NCBI RefSeq assembly: GCF_019343105.1
Contig: NZ_CP073764.1
Span: 2,356,001-2,420,000, forward strand
Direction of reading: 5' to 3'
DNA: 64,000 nucleotides
Source of the DNA: Methylovirgula sp. HY1
GTDB taxonomy: Bacteria; Pseudomonadota; Alphaproteobacteria; Rhizobiales; Beijerinckiaceae
In this document: positions 39,072 to 48,534 of the stretch, piece by piece
How the letters are laid out: the number at the start of each line of letters is the position of its first letter
Numbering within the stretch: position 1 is the stretch's first letter
Notes under the pieces: model-generated
The model's input: the letters and a program-made list of their open reading frames with translations, nothing else
The model's database searches: none
Told to the model about the DNA's origin: nothing
Position numbers and translations under genes: made by a program

Positions 39072-39680
39072 ATGTTTGAGATCAAGGCGCGTCCCCTCAC
39101 TCCGAAATTCGCGCGGGCATTTCACCCCGTTGCCGGCAAACAAGCGCCGGCAAAATTGCGCCGCCTGACCGCGACGGCCCTCCCCAAATTATCCCGCGCC
39201 GCGCCACCGCGCGGCCTCTTGCGGGCCGGCGCCACAAGCTTTCCCTGCGCGATCGGTGCCGGCGCCATAGGTCGGCACAAGCAGGAAGGCGATGGCGCCT
39301 CACCGGCCGGACGGTTTCGGCTTCTCGACGGTTTTTTCAAGCCCACCCGTCCGCGCCCCGGCGCAGCATGGCCGATGCGCCCGATCCGGCCGACCGACGG
39401 TTGGTGCGACGATCCGAAAGCTCCCACCTACAACCGGCCTTTACGCCTACCGAGCCGCTATAGTCATGAGCAATTGTGGCGCAACGACGATCTCTATGAC
39501 CTCGTTATTATTCTCGACTACAACATCTGGCCGCGCCGCATGCGGAGTGGCAGCGCGATCTTCTTGCACTGCGCGCGGCCGGATTTTGCGCCGACCGCCG
39601 GCTGCATCGCGCTCCAGCCGGGCGATCTGCGCAAGCTTTTGCCAAGGCTTTCGAAGAAGGCGGTGCTGGTGGTGGCGTAG
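39072..39680 (+). CDS. YkuD-domain L,D-transpeptidase
   Basis: A 202-residue protein with the YkuD catalytic fold, which makes 3-3 peptidoglycan cross-links or anchors proteins. The substrate loop GAGAIGRHKQEGDGASPAGR is present, and the catalytic H166 and C178 lie in FLHCARPDFAPTAGCIAL. No convincing signal peptide is visible; the N-terminus is basic (KFARAFHPVAGKQAPAKLRR), so either the start is misplaced or export is unusual. It is divergent from the OmpR-type regulator. Confidence 0.88.
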   Translation: MFEIKARPLTPKFARAFHPVAGKQAPAKLRRLTATALPKLSRAAPPRGLLRAGATSFPCAIGAGAIGRHKQEGDGASPAGRFRLLDGFFKPTRPRPGAAWPMRPIRPTDGWCDDPKAPTYNRPLRLPSRYSHEQLWRNDDLYDLVIILDYNIWPRRMRSGSAIFLHCARPDFAPTAGCIALQPGDLRKLLPRLSKKAVLVVA

Positions 39681-39712
39681 CCGCGCGTGTTTGGCTTTCG
39701 ATCAAGGTAACG

Positions 39713-39967
39713 CTACCGGCCGCCATCCTGTCGCGTTTCCGCGCGGCATTGGAAGAAATAAACCCGTGCCAATCCCGCGTGAGGCGCTTTCGGGCCGGTC
39801 GGCAGATCGGAAACGGCCTCCCGCTTCTTCCACTTGGCGACGGTCTTTTGATTGATCCCATAATCCTTAGCGAGGGCTCTCAGGCTCGCTTGACTATTTT
39901 GTATCGCTCGACGGACCGCGCCTCTGTCGTCATCGTGCTCCCGTATAGAATCTGTCCCATAGCGCAT
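39713..39967 (-). pseudogene. Truncated IS481-type transposase N-terminus
   Basis: The frame encodes VRRAIQNSQASLRALAKDYG, INQKTVAKWKKREAVSDLPT and GPKAP, the N-terminal helix-turn-helix region of IS481-family transposases. After about 60 residues similarity ends and the frame continues into unrelated sequence (HAGLARVYFFQC). The catalytic DDE core is absent. No inverted repeats were identified. It is an insertion-sequence relic between the L,D-transpeptidase and the hepT-mntA pair, which lie in the otherwise gene-poor 39681-40049. Confidence 0.75.
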
Positions 39968-40049
39968 CCTTTGAGTCTTGCAACAGGATCGCACCATTAA
40001 AACCTGGGATCAAACAGTCATCTTCACGCTGCACACGTACCGTAGATCA

Positions 40050-40400
40050 TCACGCATCGCCAAGCCGCGTGATTTCAGCGACGACGGCCGTCAACAAACG
40101 CGGAAGGTGGTCATGCACCGTGCTCCAAACATATGATTCCGCCACGTTGTCATATTGATGTCGATAGAAATTTCCAACATCCCTGATATCGCGCCAAGGC
40201 AAGTGCGGATGCCTCTCGCGCACCTCTTCGGGCAAATGGCGGCTGGCTTCGGAAATGATTTCGAGCGCTCGCGTCACGGCATAGAAATGCAACCGCGACT
40301 CTTTGAACGTCTGAAAATCAAGCCGCACGGCAAACGCCTGCGCGAGAAGAATGTTGTCGCGGATATCGTACAAAACGATGCTAAGCGATTCAGAAGGCAT
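40050..40400 (-). CDS. hepT: HepT-like HEPN ribonuclease toxin (DUF86)
   Basis: A 116-residue all-helical HEPN protein. LYDIRDNILLAQAFAVRLDF, YAVTRALEIISEASRHLPEE and WRDIRDVGNFYRHQYDNV are the DUF86 pattern. R80-H81-x-Y83 (RHQY) corresponds to the catalytic histidine and the tyrosine that the partner adenylylates in characterised MntA-HepT systems. ATG at 40400 overlaps the end of the mntA gene by 11 bp. Ends near the IS481 relic. Confidence 0.9.
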   Translation of the reverse strand: MPSESLSIVLYDIRDNILLAQAFAVRLDFQTFKESRLHFYAVTRALEIISEASRHLPEEVRERHPHLPWRDIRDVGNFYRHQYDNVAESYVWSTVHDHLPRLLTAVVAEITRLGDA

Positions 40401-40686
40401 AAACGGCGTCACGCTCGGCATATGGCCGGACATGGGATTTCTGGACAATGCGGTTTGAGACGTCGACGCGCAGGGGAAACAAATCCTCGATGGCGTGAAC
40501 GACGCCAATGTATTGAAACACGTCCATGGGAAAATCCGCCGCGATCTCGACCATAATATCGATGTCGCTGTCGGGGCGGTTGTCGCCCCGCGCGCGGGAA
40601 CCGAACAGAGCGACATGATCAACGCCGCGCGCCCGCAAGTCGGCCTCGCACGCCTTCAGCCTCTCGATGATGTCGTCGCGTTTCAT
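40390..40686 (-). CDS. mntA: MntA-like minimal nucleotidyltransferase antitoxin
   Basis: A 98-residue nucleotidyltransferase: FGSRARGDNRPDSDIDIMVE contains the GS-x10-D-x-D motif (G29, S30, D41, D43). A following DLFPLRVDVSNRI strand carries the third acidic residue. Proteins of this kind inactivate HepT by attaching AMP to it (type VII toxin-antitoxin). ATG at 40686 begins MKRDDIIERL. The antitoxin is first in the operon and its stop codon lies within the hepT start region. Confidence 0.9.
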   Translation of the reverse strand: MKRDDIIERLKACEADLRARGVDHVALFGSRARGDNRPDSDIDIMVEIAADFPMDVFQYIGVVHAIEDLFPLRVDVSNRIVQKSHVRPYAERDAVYAF

Positions 40687-40789
40687 AGTTGCTATTATAG
40701 GGCAAAAGCCAAAAATATGATCTATTTTACTAGCCAATTTTGCGCGTGCTTTTTATCCCCTCGCCTCTTTCCGAAAATCCCAGCTCAGG

Positions 40790-41410
40790 TCAGGCTTTCC
40801 TTTGGAAGCAGCTGAACTGAAACCGCTGGACGCTCCCGCCCGGAGTTGCATGGTCGTGACGGCGCATCTCGACAGGCTCGAACCCCGCGCCGAGCACGGC
40901 GGCGATCGAGTCAACGTCATGGCGGACGATCGGAAGACCACTGCAGCGCTCCGGCCCGTCGGGCGCGAAAGTGGCGATGATGACATGCCCGCCTGGGCGA
41001 ACCGCTTTGACGAGGCGTTCGCGATAGGCGGCGCGGTCCGCGGCTTCGGTCAGAAAATGAAAAGCCGCACGATCATGCCAGAGATCGTAAGCTTCGCCCG
41101 GCGCCCAGGTCGTGACATCGGCGGCGATCCAGCGGACTTTTTGCGCCCGCGCGCCGAGCCGGGCTTTCGCCACGGCCAGCGCATTTTCGGAGAGATCGAG
41201 GACGCTGACGGATTCGAACCCTTCGTCCAACAGCGCATCGACGAGACGAGACGCGCCGCCGCCAATGTCGATGATCGACGTCTGTCGCGACGCGGCCAAC
41301 GCATGAATGAGGTCGAGCGAGGCGGTCGGGCTCTCTTGAAACCAACTGACTTCGGTTTCGGCCTTGGTCGCATAGACATTGTTCCAATGATTTTGCCGAT
41401 CCGTCTCCAT
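40790..41410 (-). CDS. Class I SAM-dependent methyltransferase
   Basis: A 206-residue methyltransferase: HWNNVYATKAETEVSWFQES at the N-terminus, SAM motif I SIIDIGGGASRLVDALLDEG, VSVLDLSENALAVAKARL, WIAADVTTW and DLWHDRAAFHFLTEA. The WFQ-x-S and RAVFHF segments place it with small methyltransferases of unknown substrate, sometimes labelled thiopurine-like or tellurite-resistance-like. ATG at 41410. The 25 bp to yggS suggest cotranscription downstream of it. Confidence 0.85.
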   Translation of the reverse strand: METDRQNHWNNVYATKAETEVSWFQESPTASLDLIHALAASRQTSIIDIGGGASRLVDALLDEGFESVSVLDLSENALAVAKARLGARAQKVRWIAADVTTWAPGEAYDLWHDRAAFHFLTEAADRAAYRERLVKAVRPGGHVIIATFAPDGPERCSGLPIVRHDVDSIAAVLGAGFEPVEMRRHDHATPGGSVQRFQFSCFQRKA

Positions 41411-41435
41411 GGCCCACCTTGCTTGCGCTGAGTCT

Positions 41436-42128
41436 TTACCGCTTCCCGAAAATCGCCGTTCCCACCCGCACATGCGTCGCGCCTTGTTGGATCGCCAGCT
41501 CGAAATCAGCGCTCATGCCCATGGAAAGGGTGGCAATATTGTTGCGCTTGGCGATCTCGCTCAGCAAAGCAAAATGCGGCGAGGCCTGCTCATTGAAAGG
41601 TGGAATGCACATCAGCCCCGAGATTTCGAGCCCATGGTCCTTGCGGCAGCTCGCGATGAAAGCATCCGCCTCCTGCGGTAGAACCCCGGCTTTTTGGGGT
41701 TCCGCGCCGGTGTTGACCTGCACATAGAGCTTCGGATGTCGGCCGCAGCGGGCGATCTCCTTGGCCAGCGCCGCCGCTATCTTCGGGCGATCGACCGTCT
41801 CGATCACGTCGAAGAACTCGACCGCCTCGCGGGCCTTATTGGTCTGCAAGGGGCCGATCAGATGCAGTTCGACATCTGGATAGAGACGCTTCAGCTCCGG
41901 CCATTTTTCCATGGCCTCTTGCACTTTGTTTTCGGCGAAAACGCGCTCCCCGGCCTCGAGCACGGGTATGATATCGGCCGCTGGAAAAGTTTTGGAAACA
42001 CAGACGAGCGTAATGTCCACAACCGATCTGTCGCAGTCCTGCGCGGCTTGCGTGATTCGCGCCCGGATTTCGGCGAGATGCGCCGGCGTGCCCTCCGCTG
42101 CTTTCATCGCTTTTTCGATCGCCGCCAC
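41436..42128 (-). CDS. YggS-family PLP-binding protein (PLP homeostasis)
   Basis: A 230-residue single-domain protein of the alanine racemase N-terminal fold that binds pyridoxal phosphate without known catalysis and tunes PLP homeostasis. K46 in LVCVSKTFPA is the PLP lysine. AENKVQEAMEKW, ELHLIGPLQTNKAREAV, YVQVNTGAEPQKAGV, GLMCIPPF and LSMGMSADFELAIQQGATHV complete the pattern, ending in RVGTAIFG. GTG at 42128 follows GAGGGTCAT; ATG at 42107 is the alternative. Divergent from leuS, 89 bp apart. Confidence 0.93.
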   Translation of the reverse strand: MAAIEKAMKAAEGTPAHLAEIRARITQAAQDCDRSVVDITLVCVSKTFPAADIIPVLEAGERVFAENKVQEAMEKWPELKRLYPDVELHLIGPLQTNKAREAVEFFDVIETVDRPKIAAALAKEIARCGRHPKLYVQVNTGAEPQKAGVLPQEADAFIASCRKDHGLEISGLMCIPPFNEQASPHFALLSEIAKRNNIATLSMGMSADFELAIQQGATHVRVGTAIFGKR

Positions 42129-42217
42129 ATGACCCTCTTCGCGCCGCAAAACATTGACCCCATGGACCAAATAATGCTGTGTATCGCCCCGTCTCCGGGG
42201 AAGGTTTGACTGATAGC

Positions 42218-44917
42218 ATGGACTCGCAGCGCTACAACGCCCGCGAAGCGGAACCGAAATGGCAGAAGATCTGGGCGGAAGCCAATACCTTCCGCACGGC
42301 CAATGAAGATCCGCGACCGAAATATTACGTTCTGGAAATGTTCCCATATCCATCCGGCCGGATTCATATGGGACATGTGCGCAATTATGCGATGGGCGAT
42401 GTCATCGCCCGCTTCATGCGGGCGCGCGGCTATAATGTGCTGCACCCCATGGGCTGGGACGCTTTCGGCATGCCGGCCGAAAATGCTGCGATGCAAAATA
42501 AGACACATCCCGCCGCCTGGACCTATGCCAATATCGCGACCATGCGGGGGCAACTCCAATCCATGGGTCTGTCGCTCGATTGGTCGCGCGAGATCGCGAC
42601 CTGCGATCCGGCCTATTACAAGCACCAGCAAAAGCTGTTTCTCGATTTTTATGCCGGCGGCCTCGTCGACCGCAAAAAATCCAAGGTGAATTGGGACCCG
42701 GTCGATCAGACCGTTCTCGCCAATGAGCAGGTAATCGATGGACGCGGCTGGCGCTCCGGCGCGCTCATCGAGCAGCGCGAGCTGACGCAATGGTTCTTGA
42801 AGATCTCGGATTTTTCCGAAGATCTATTGCAATCCCTCGACGGACTCGAGCGATGGCCCGAAAAAGTCCGGCTGATGCAGAAGAATTGGATCGGCCGCTC
42901 GGAAGGTCTGTTGGTCCGTTTCGAACTGGCGACCCCGGCTAAGACCGCGGCGCAAGGCGCGGCCAAAGAGGTCGAGGTCTATACGACGCGGCCTGACACG
43001 CTCTTTGGCGCCAAATTTGTGGCGCTTGCCGCCGATCATCCGCTCGCTGAAATTGCTGCGCAGCAAGACCCTGGACTTGCTGCCTTTATTGCCGAGTGCC
43101 GACATCACAGCACCTCCGCCGCCGCGGTCGAAACGATGGAAAAGCGCGGCTATGACACCGGATTGCGCGTGCGCCATCCCTTCGATGCGGATTGGCTGCT
43201 GCCGGTCTATGTCGCCAATTTCGTGCTGATGGATTATGGCACGGGCGCGATTTTCGGCTGTCCGGCGCATGACCAGCGCGATCTCGATTTCGCCAACGCC
43301 TATGGGCTCGGCGCGACCCCGGTCGTCTGTCCGCCGGATGTCGATCCGGCGACATTCTCGATCACCGAGACGGCCTATGACGGCGAGGGTGTTCTGGTCA
43401 ATTCCAGCTTTCTCGACGGGCTTTCAATCGACGCGGCGAAGGATGAGGTCGCGCGCAAGCTCGAAGCGCATCTGATCGACGGCAAGCCACAAGCCAAACG
43501 CCAGGTAAATTTTCGGCTGCGCGATTGGGGCATTTCGCGACAACGCTATTGGGGCTGTCCGATCCCGATCATCCATTGCGAATCCTGCGGCGCGGTGCCT
43601 GTGCCGGAGGCCGACCTGCCCGTCACATTGCCGGAAGACGTCACCTTCGATCACCCCGGCAATCCGCTCGACCGGCATCCGAGCTTCAAATATGTCGCCT
43701 GTCCGCATTGCGGCGCGCCGGCGCGGCGCGAGACGGACACGATGGACACTTTCGTCGATTCGTCCTGGTATTTTCTCCGCTTCACCGATCCGTGGAACGC
43801 CGCCGCGCCCACAACACCCACCGCCCTCAGCCATTGGCTGCCGGTCGATCAATATATCGGTGGCATCGAGCACGCGATTTTGCATCTGCTCTATTCGCGC
43901 TTTTTCACGCGCGCCATGCAGAAGACCAATCATGCCGCCGATCTGAAGGAGCCCTTCGCCGGGCTCTTTACCCAGGGCATGGTGGTGCATGAGACCTATC
44001 GCGATAAGAATGGAACTTGGCTTTTTCCCTCTCAGGTTCGGATAGAAACCGGGGTCATGCCAAGGCCATTCGGAACTTCCATGCTCAACCGGGCGCCCTT
44101 TAACGCCGTTATAACGATGCGGCGCGGCTATCGAATGGATAACGGTGATGAGGTGGAGATTGGCCCGATCGAAAAAATGTCGAAGTCGAAGAAGAATACG
44201 GTCGATCCGGATGAGATCATCGACTCCTATGGCGCCGATACGGCCCGCTGGTTCATGCTTTCTGATTCGCCGCCCGAACGCGACGTGATCTGGACCGAGG
44301 AAGGCGTCCAAGGCGCCGCGAAATTCGTCCAGCGTACCTATCGGCTGATCGGCGAATTGGCGGATGTCGCCGCCCCGCCCGATGCGGCCGTTCCAAACGA
44401 TTTTTCCGCGCCGGCCGTCGAGGTCCGCAAGGCCGCACATGCGGCGCTTCTCAAGGTCGAGGAAGACATCGGCCGCTTGCGGTTCAACCGCGCCATTGCC
44501 CATGTCTATGATTTGACGAATAAATTATCGGCCGCGATCGGTTCCGTCGACGATCCGGCCATCGGTGCCGATCTCGCCTTCAGCTTCCGCGAAGCCGCCG
44601 ATATATTCGTCCGGCTTTTCGCCCCAATGATGCCGCATCTCGCCGAAGAATGCTGGGCCCGCCTCGGCCACCGAACTTTGATCGCCGAAGCGCCATGGCC
44701 CATTGCCGACAAGAGCCTCATCGTCGAAGATATGATAGGTTATCCGGTGCAAGTGAACGGTAAGAAGCGTGCAGACCTCTTGATCGAACGCACGGCCGAC
44801 ACGGCCACGATCGAACATGCGGCCTTGGCGCTTGAGGCTGTTCAACGCGCTCTCGACGGCAAAGCCGTAAAGAAGGTCATTATCGTCCCCCAGAGGATCG
44901 TCAATGTCGTTGCATGA
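42218..44917 (+). CDS. leuS: Leucyl-tRNA synthetase
   Basis: An 899-residue class I synthetase that charges tRNA-Leu and edits misacylated products. The HIGH motif is HMGH (residues 50-53) in [15 protein letters not shown], the editing domain follows, a zinc-ribbon-like CESCG ... CPHCG is near 455-500, the tRNA-binding DSSWYFLRF motif precedes the catalytic end, and KMSKS is at 653-657. Oddity: residues 611-634, between VRIE and [15 protein letters not shown], form a 24-residue stretch that I do not know from related LeuRS sequences; it is in frame and the rest of the gene is intact. ATG at 42218. lptE overlaps the last 14 bp. Confidence 0.95.
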   Translation: MDSQRYNAREAEPKWQKIWAEANTFRTANEDPRPKYYVLEMFPYPSGRIHMGHVRNYAMGDVIARFMRARGYNVLHPMGWDAFGMPAENAAMQNKTHPAAWTYANIATMRGQLQSMGLSLDWSREIATCDPAYYKHQQKLFLDFYAGGLVDRKKSKVNWDPVDQTVLANEQVIDGRGWRSGALIEQRELTQWFLKISDFSEDLLQSLDGLERWPEKVRLMQKNWIGRSEGLLVRFELATPAKTAAQGAAKEVEVYTTRPDTLFGAKFVALAADHPLAEIAAQQDPGLAAFIAECRHHSTSAAAVETMEKRGYDTGLRVRHPFDADWLLPVYVANFVLMDYGTGAIFGCPAHDQRDLDFANAYGLGATPVVCPPDVDPATFSITETAYDGEGVLVNSSFLDGLSIDAAKDEVARKLEAHLIDGKPQAKRQVNFRLRDWGISRQRYWGCPIPIIHCESCGAVPVPEADLPVTLPEDVTFDHPGNPLDRHPSFKYVACPHCGAPARRETDTMDTFVDSSWYFLRFTDPWNAAAPTTPTALSHWLPVDQYIGGIEHAILHLLYSRFFTRAMQKTNHAADLKEPFAGLFTQGMVVHETYRDKNGTWLFPSQVRIETGVMPRPFGTSMLNRAPFNAVITMRRGYRMDNGDEVEIGPIEKMSKSKKNTVDPDEIIDSYGADTARWFMLSDSPPERDVIWTEEGVQGAAKFVQRTYRLIGELADVAAPPDAAVPNDFSAPAVEVRKAAHAALLKVEEDIGRLRFNRAIAHVYDLTNKLSAAIGSVDDPAIGADLAFSFREAADIFVRLFAPMMPHLAEECWARLGHRTLIAEAPWPIADKSLIVEDMIGYPVQVNGKKRADLLIERTADTATIEHAALALEAVQRALDGKAVKKVIIVPQRIVNVVA

Positions 44918-45461
44918 TCAGGGCGGCAGACAAACGCCCGGGACCTCCCGACGGCTTCGGCCTGTTTTGGCATTTCTCCCGGCACTGTTCCTCGCCGGCT
45001 GTCTCCATCCGCTTTACGGCTCGGTTGGCGCCAGCGCCAAGGGCGCCAAGGTCGTGGAGGAGTTGAAGGCCATCGAGATCGCGCCGATCCCGGCGCGTCT
45101 CGGCCATTATCTCGGCGACGATTTGATCTTTGCCTTGAACGGCACGGGCTCACATGTGCTGCCTAAATATAAACTGACCTTGACGGCTTCCGAAGGCGTG
45201 CAAACGCCGCTTATCGACACGGTGACCGGCCTTGCGACGTCGGCCACGGTGATGGTCACTGTTAATTATACTTTGATGCCGATCGCCGGTGTCCAGAAGC
45301 CGATCGCGCATGGCATTGCTTTCTACTCGGCAAGCTATGATCGGACCTCCGAGCGCTATTCCAACGTCCAAGCGGGGCTCAATGCCGAGCAGCGCGACGC
45401 CCGCATCTTGGCCGATCAGATCCGGACGCAAATCGCCGCGGCACTGGCCACACAGACCTGA
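44904..45461 (+). CDS. lptE: LPS-assembly lipoprotein LptE
   Basis: A 185-residue outer-membrane lipoprotein that plugs LptD and delivers LPS to the cell surface. The lipobox is LAGC with C33, preceded by a basic N-terminus and hydrophobic helix ([12 protein letters not shown]). [12 protein letters not shown] directly after the Cys, [20 protein letters not shown] and the [16 protein letters not shown] tail fit alphaproteobacterial LptE. ATG at 44904 lies inside the leuS end, giving a 14-bp overlap. The holA gene follows after 16 bp, so leuS-lptE-holA form an operon, as in most proteobacteria. Confidence 0.93.
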   Translation: MSLHDQGGRQTPGTSRRLRPVLAFLPALFLAGCLHPLYGSVGASAKGAKVVEELKAIEIAPIPARLGHYLGDDLIFALNGTGSHVLPKYKLTLTASEGVQTPLIDTVTGLATSATVMVTVNYTLMPIAGVQKPIAHGIAFYSASYDRTSERYSNVQAGLNAEQRDARILADQIRTQIAAALATQT

Positions 45462-45477
45462 AGCTGGCCGAACCGAC

Positions 45478-46494
45478 ATGGTCGCCGTCAAGAGTTCCGA
45501 AACCGAGCGCTTCCTCAAGAAGCCGCCTGCGAATATTTTTCTTTATCTCGTGTGCGGCTCCGATGCCGGCCTCGTCAGTGAAAGAGCGCGGGCGATCGTT
45601 ATCCAAGCGATCGATGATCCGAAAGATCCGTTTCAATTTCTTCGGCTGAACGGCGATGAATTGGCCGCCGATCCCCTGCGGCTCGCCGATGAGGCCAACA
45701 CGATGCCGCTCTTCGGCGGTCGCCGCGCCCTTTTCATCGAAGCGCAAGGCAAAGGCTTTACTTCCGCCATCGAGCCCTTGCTGCATCTGCCGCCGCGCGA
45801 ATGCACGATCGTCATCGAAGCCGGCAATCTCAAACGGGACGCGCCCTTACGCCGCCTCTGCGAGAAAGACGCCAATGCCGCCGTCCTCGAATGCTATCCC
45901 GATTCGGCCAAGGATCTCGCCCAGCTCGTCGAGCAGGAATTGCGGGCTGAAAACCTGACGATCGAGGCCGATGCCAAAGCGCTTTTGATTTCCCTGCTGG
46001 GCCAGGACCGTCTGACGACGCGCTCGGAACTCGGCAAGCTCGTGCTTTATGCGCGCGGCGCCGGGGAAGTTCAGGTCGAGCATATCGAGGCGATTGTCGC
46101 CGACGCCTCGGCGCTCGCCCTGGACAAAGCCATAGATGGTGCCTTCGAGGGGGATTTCGCCGCGGTGGAAGCCACAGCCGAACGGGTTTTTTCGGAAGGC
46201 GGCGATTACAACAGCTTGCTCGGCGCGGCCTTGCGCCATGCTACGCTTTTGCACCGAATGCGGCTCGATGCCGAATCCGGCCGATCGGCCGCCGCGCCGG
46301 GATTCGGCGGCTATCGCCGCAATGCGGCGCTTGATCGGCATGTGCGGGCCTGGCCCTCGGCCAAGCTCGCGCGCGCGATTACCATTTTAAGCCAGGCTAT
46401 CGGCAAGGCCCGCCGCGAGCCCGTGGTCGCCAATATGATCACGGTCAGGGCACTCTGGTCGGTCGCGCTCGCGGCCCGAAGCAAAGCTGGATAG
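45478..46494 (+). CDS. holA: DNA polymerase III subunit delta
   Basis: A 338-residue clamp-loader subunit that opens the beta sliding clamp. The order and landmarks fit HolA: IFLYLVCGSDAGLVSERARA, FQFLRLNGDELAADPLRLAD, TMPLFGGRRALFIEA, ECTIVIEAGNLKRDAPLRRL, DRLTTRSELGKLVLYA and the C-terminal WPSAKLARAITILSQAIGKA. ATG at 45478, immediately after lptE. It converges with parB across an 83-bp gap that holds a palindromic repeat. Confidence 0.93.
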   Translation: MVAVKSSETERFLKKPPANIFLYLVCGSDAGLVSERARAIVIQAIDDPKDPFQFLRLNGDELAADPLRLADEANTMPLFGGRRALFIEAQGKGFTSAIEPLLHLPPRECTIVIEAGNLKRDAPLRRLCEKDANAAVLECYPDSAKDLAQLVEQELRAENLTIEADAKALLISLLGQDRLTTRSELGKLVLYARGAGEVQVEHIEAIVADASALALDKAIDGAFEGDFAAVEATAERVFSEGGDYNSLLGAALRHATLLHRMRLDAESGRSAAAPGFGGYRRNAALDRHVRAWPSAKLARAITILSQAIGKARREPVVANMITVRALWSVALAARSKAG

Positions 46495-46544
46495 CTAAGG
46501 GATATTAGCTACTTACCGCGCAACATAGGCCGCAGCGAAAAGAC

Positions 46545-46571
46545 GGATGGCCAGGTCGAGTCCGGCCATCC
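46545..46571. repeat. Palindromic repeat between holA and parB
   Basis: GGATGGCC and GGCCATCC form a perfect 8-bp stem with an 11-base loop. It is a member of the ATGGCCGGG-type family. The position between convergent genes suggests bidirectional termination, although no T-run follows on either strand. Confidence 0.6.
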
Positions 46572-46577
46572 ATGCCC

Positions 46578-47459
46578 CTACCGTTTCAGCTTACGGCAGA
46601 GATCGTCGAGCTGCTCCAGCGTCTTATAGCGGATCCGCACTTCCCCGCTCTCGCCATGCGCGGCAATGGTGACGGAGAGCCCCAAGGCGTCGCAGAGAGA
46701 TTTTTCCAGAGCCCGTGTGTCGGCATCCTTTTCTTCGACGTCGGCGGATTTCCGCGCCGGCCGCTCCGCCGCCGCCTGGGCGAGCTTTTCGACATCACGC
46801 ACCGACAGGCCCTGCGCGACGATCCGCTCGGCGATCACATCGGCATTAGCCATCGTCAACAGCGCTCGCGCATGCCCGGCCGACAAAGCGCCTTCGGCCA
46901 AAAGCCGCTTCGTTCCATCCGGCAATTTCAGCAGCCGCAGCGTATTCGCCACATGGCTCCGACTCTTGCCGATGATCTTGGCCAGTTCCTGCTGGGAATA
47001 GCCGAAATCATGTTCGAGCTGCTGATAGCCTTGCGCCTCTTCCAAAGCATTGAGATCGGCGCGCTGAACATTCTCGATAATCGCGAGTTCGAGCGCCTGC
47101 TTGTCATCGGCCTCGACCACGATGATCGGCACTTCATGAAGCCCGATTTTTTGCGCGGCGCGCCACCGGCGTTCGCCAGCGATGATCTCGTAGAAATCCG
47201 CGACGCCTGCGACTGTGCGTGCCAGGATCGGCTGAATGATCCCCTTCTCTTCGATCGAGCGCGTGAGATCTTCGAGCTCCGCCTCATCGAAGGATTTGCG
47301 CGGATTGCGTGGATTTGGGCGCAGAAACTCGATCGGGATTTTCTTTTGGCCGCGCGCGCGCGTCAGCGCCGCCGACTCTTCACCCGTATCGCCGATCAAA
47401 GCTGCAAGGCCGCGCCCCAGGCGCGGCCGCGTTTCTTCCGCCATTTTCGCCGCTTTCAT
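46578..47459 (-). CDS. parB: Chromosome-partitioning protein ParB
   Basis: A 293-residue CTP-dependent DNA clamp that loads at parS and spreads along the chromosome. The N-terminus has the ParA-contact RPRLGRGLAALIGD, then PNPRNPRKSFDEAELEDLTR, the CTP-binding IAGERRWRAAQ (GERRWRA), ENVQRADLNALEEAQGYQQL, the helix-turn-helix LAKIIGKSRSHVANTLRLL and a C-terminal dimerisation domain. Two parS sites are in this window (48829 and 51335). It follows parA by 42 bp. Confidence 0.96.
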   Translation of the reverse strand: MKAAKMAEETRPRLGRGLAALIGDTGEESAALTRARGQKKIPIEFLRPNPRNPRKSFDEAELEDLTRSIEEKGIIQPILARTVAGVADFYEIIAGERRWRAAQKIGLHEVPIIVVEADDKQALELAIIENVQRADLNALEEAQGYQQLEHDFGYSQQELAKIIGKSRSHVANTLRLLKLPDGTKRLLAEGALSAGHARALLTMANADVIAERIVAQGLSVRDVEKLAQAAAERPARKSADVEEKDADTRALEKSLCDALGLSVTIAAHGESGEVRIRYKTLEQLDDLCRKLKR

Positions 47460-47501
47460 ATTTCCAACCCACCCTCAAATTGGACCAGCCAAAAGCCAAA
47501 C

Positions 47502-48317
47502 TCACGCAGCAGTGAGCTGACGTTCTCGTTGAATCACTTCCGAGGCGAGCTTCAAATAGGCTTGGCTGCCACTGCATTTCAAATCGTAGAGGAGAACCGG
47601 CTTGCCATGGGATGGCGCTTCGGAAATCCGGACATTGCGGGGAATGACCGTCTGATAGACCTTATCGCCCATGAATCCGCGAACATCGGCGACGACCTGC
47701 GCCGCGAGATTGTTGCGCGGATCGAACATGGTGAGAACAATGCCATGAATCGTGAGATCGGCGTTCAAGGTCTTTCGCACATGCTCCACCGTGGAGAGAA
47801 GCTGCGACAATCCTTCGAGTGCAAAGAATTCGCATTGCAACGGCACGAGAACGCTGTCGCAAGCGGCCAGGGCATTGATGGTGAGAAGATTGAGCGACGG
47901 CGGGCAATCGATCAACACGTAGGAAAAGCGAAGCGTTTCGGGAAGCGTATCCCGCTCTTCGGTGAGACGCCGGATCGCATTCTTCAGCCGATAGGTGCGG
48001 TCGCGGTCGCCGGCGATTTCCAATTCGATGCCGAGCAGATCGAGTGTGGAGGGTGCCACGGAAAGCCGCGGCACCGCTGTGGCCTGCACAGCGGCTTTCA
48101 GCGGCTCATCGCCCATCAGCACTTCATAGGTGGAGATGCCGCGACTGCGGCGGTCGATCCCTAGACCCGTGGAGGCATTGCCCTGCGGATCGAGATCGAT
48201 GATCAGCACGCGTTCACCGATCGCGGCCAATGCCGTGCCGAGGTTGATCGCAGTCGTCGTCTTGCCGACGCCACCTTTTTGATTGGCGAGAGCAAGAACG
48301 CGTAAACCCGTGGACAC
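47502..48317 (-). CDS. parA: Chromosome-partitioning ATPase ParA
   Basis: A 271-residue deviant-Walker ATPase that moves ParB-parS complexes. The deviant Walker A is KGGVGKTT (residues 14-21), with LIIDLDPQGNASTGLGID, the VLIDCPPSLNLLTINAL Walker B and LVPLQCEFFALEGLSQLL following. GTG at 48317 has AAGAGG about 9 bases upstream; GTG at 48323 is close. The frame is open upstream into the rsmG-parA gap, but those residues have no homology. The operon is rsmG-parA-parB, as in many alphaproteobacteria. Confidence 0.95.
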   Translation of the reverse strand: MSTGLRVLALANQKGGVGKTTTAINLGTALAAIGERVLIIDLDPQGNASTGLGIDRRSRGISTYEVLMGDEPLKAAVQATAVPRLSVAPSTLDLLGIELEIAGDRDRTYRLKNAIRRLTEERDTLPETLRFSYVLIDCPPSLNLLTINALAACDSVLVPLQCEFFALEGLSQLLSTVEHVRKTLNADLTIHGIVLTMFDPRNNLAAQVVADVRGFMGDKVYQTVIPRNVRISEAPSHGKPVLLYDLKCSGSQAYLKLASEVIQRERQLTAA

Positions 48318-48534
48318 CGACACGCCTCTTCTCCCTGAACGTAACGATCGCGGGCTTTCAAGCCTGACATCGGTCCGCCGCGGAACCGCTCTGGAGCGCA
48401 TATCGATCGAATGGGATCTCATTCGATCGTGACGAAGGCACTCAAAACCAATTGGCCTTTTCCGCAAGGACGCGCAGACAGACTGGAGCGATCTGCGTCA
48501 ACTGAAACCGGCGGACAGCGACTCCAGCTTTGCC

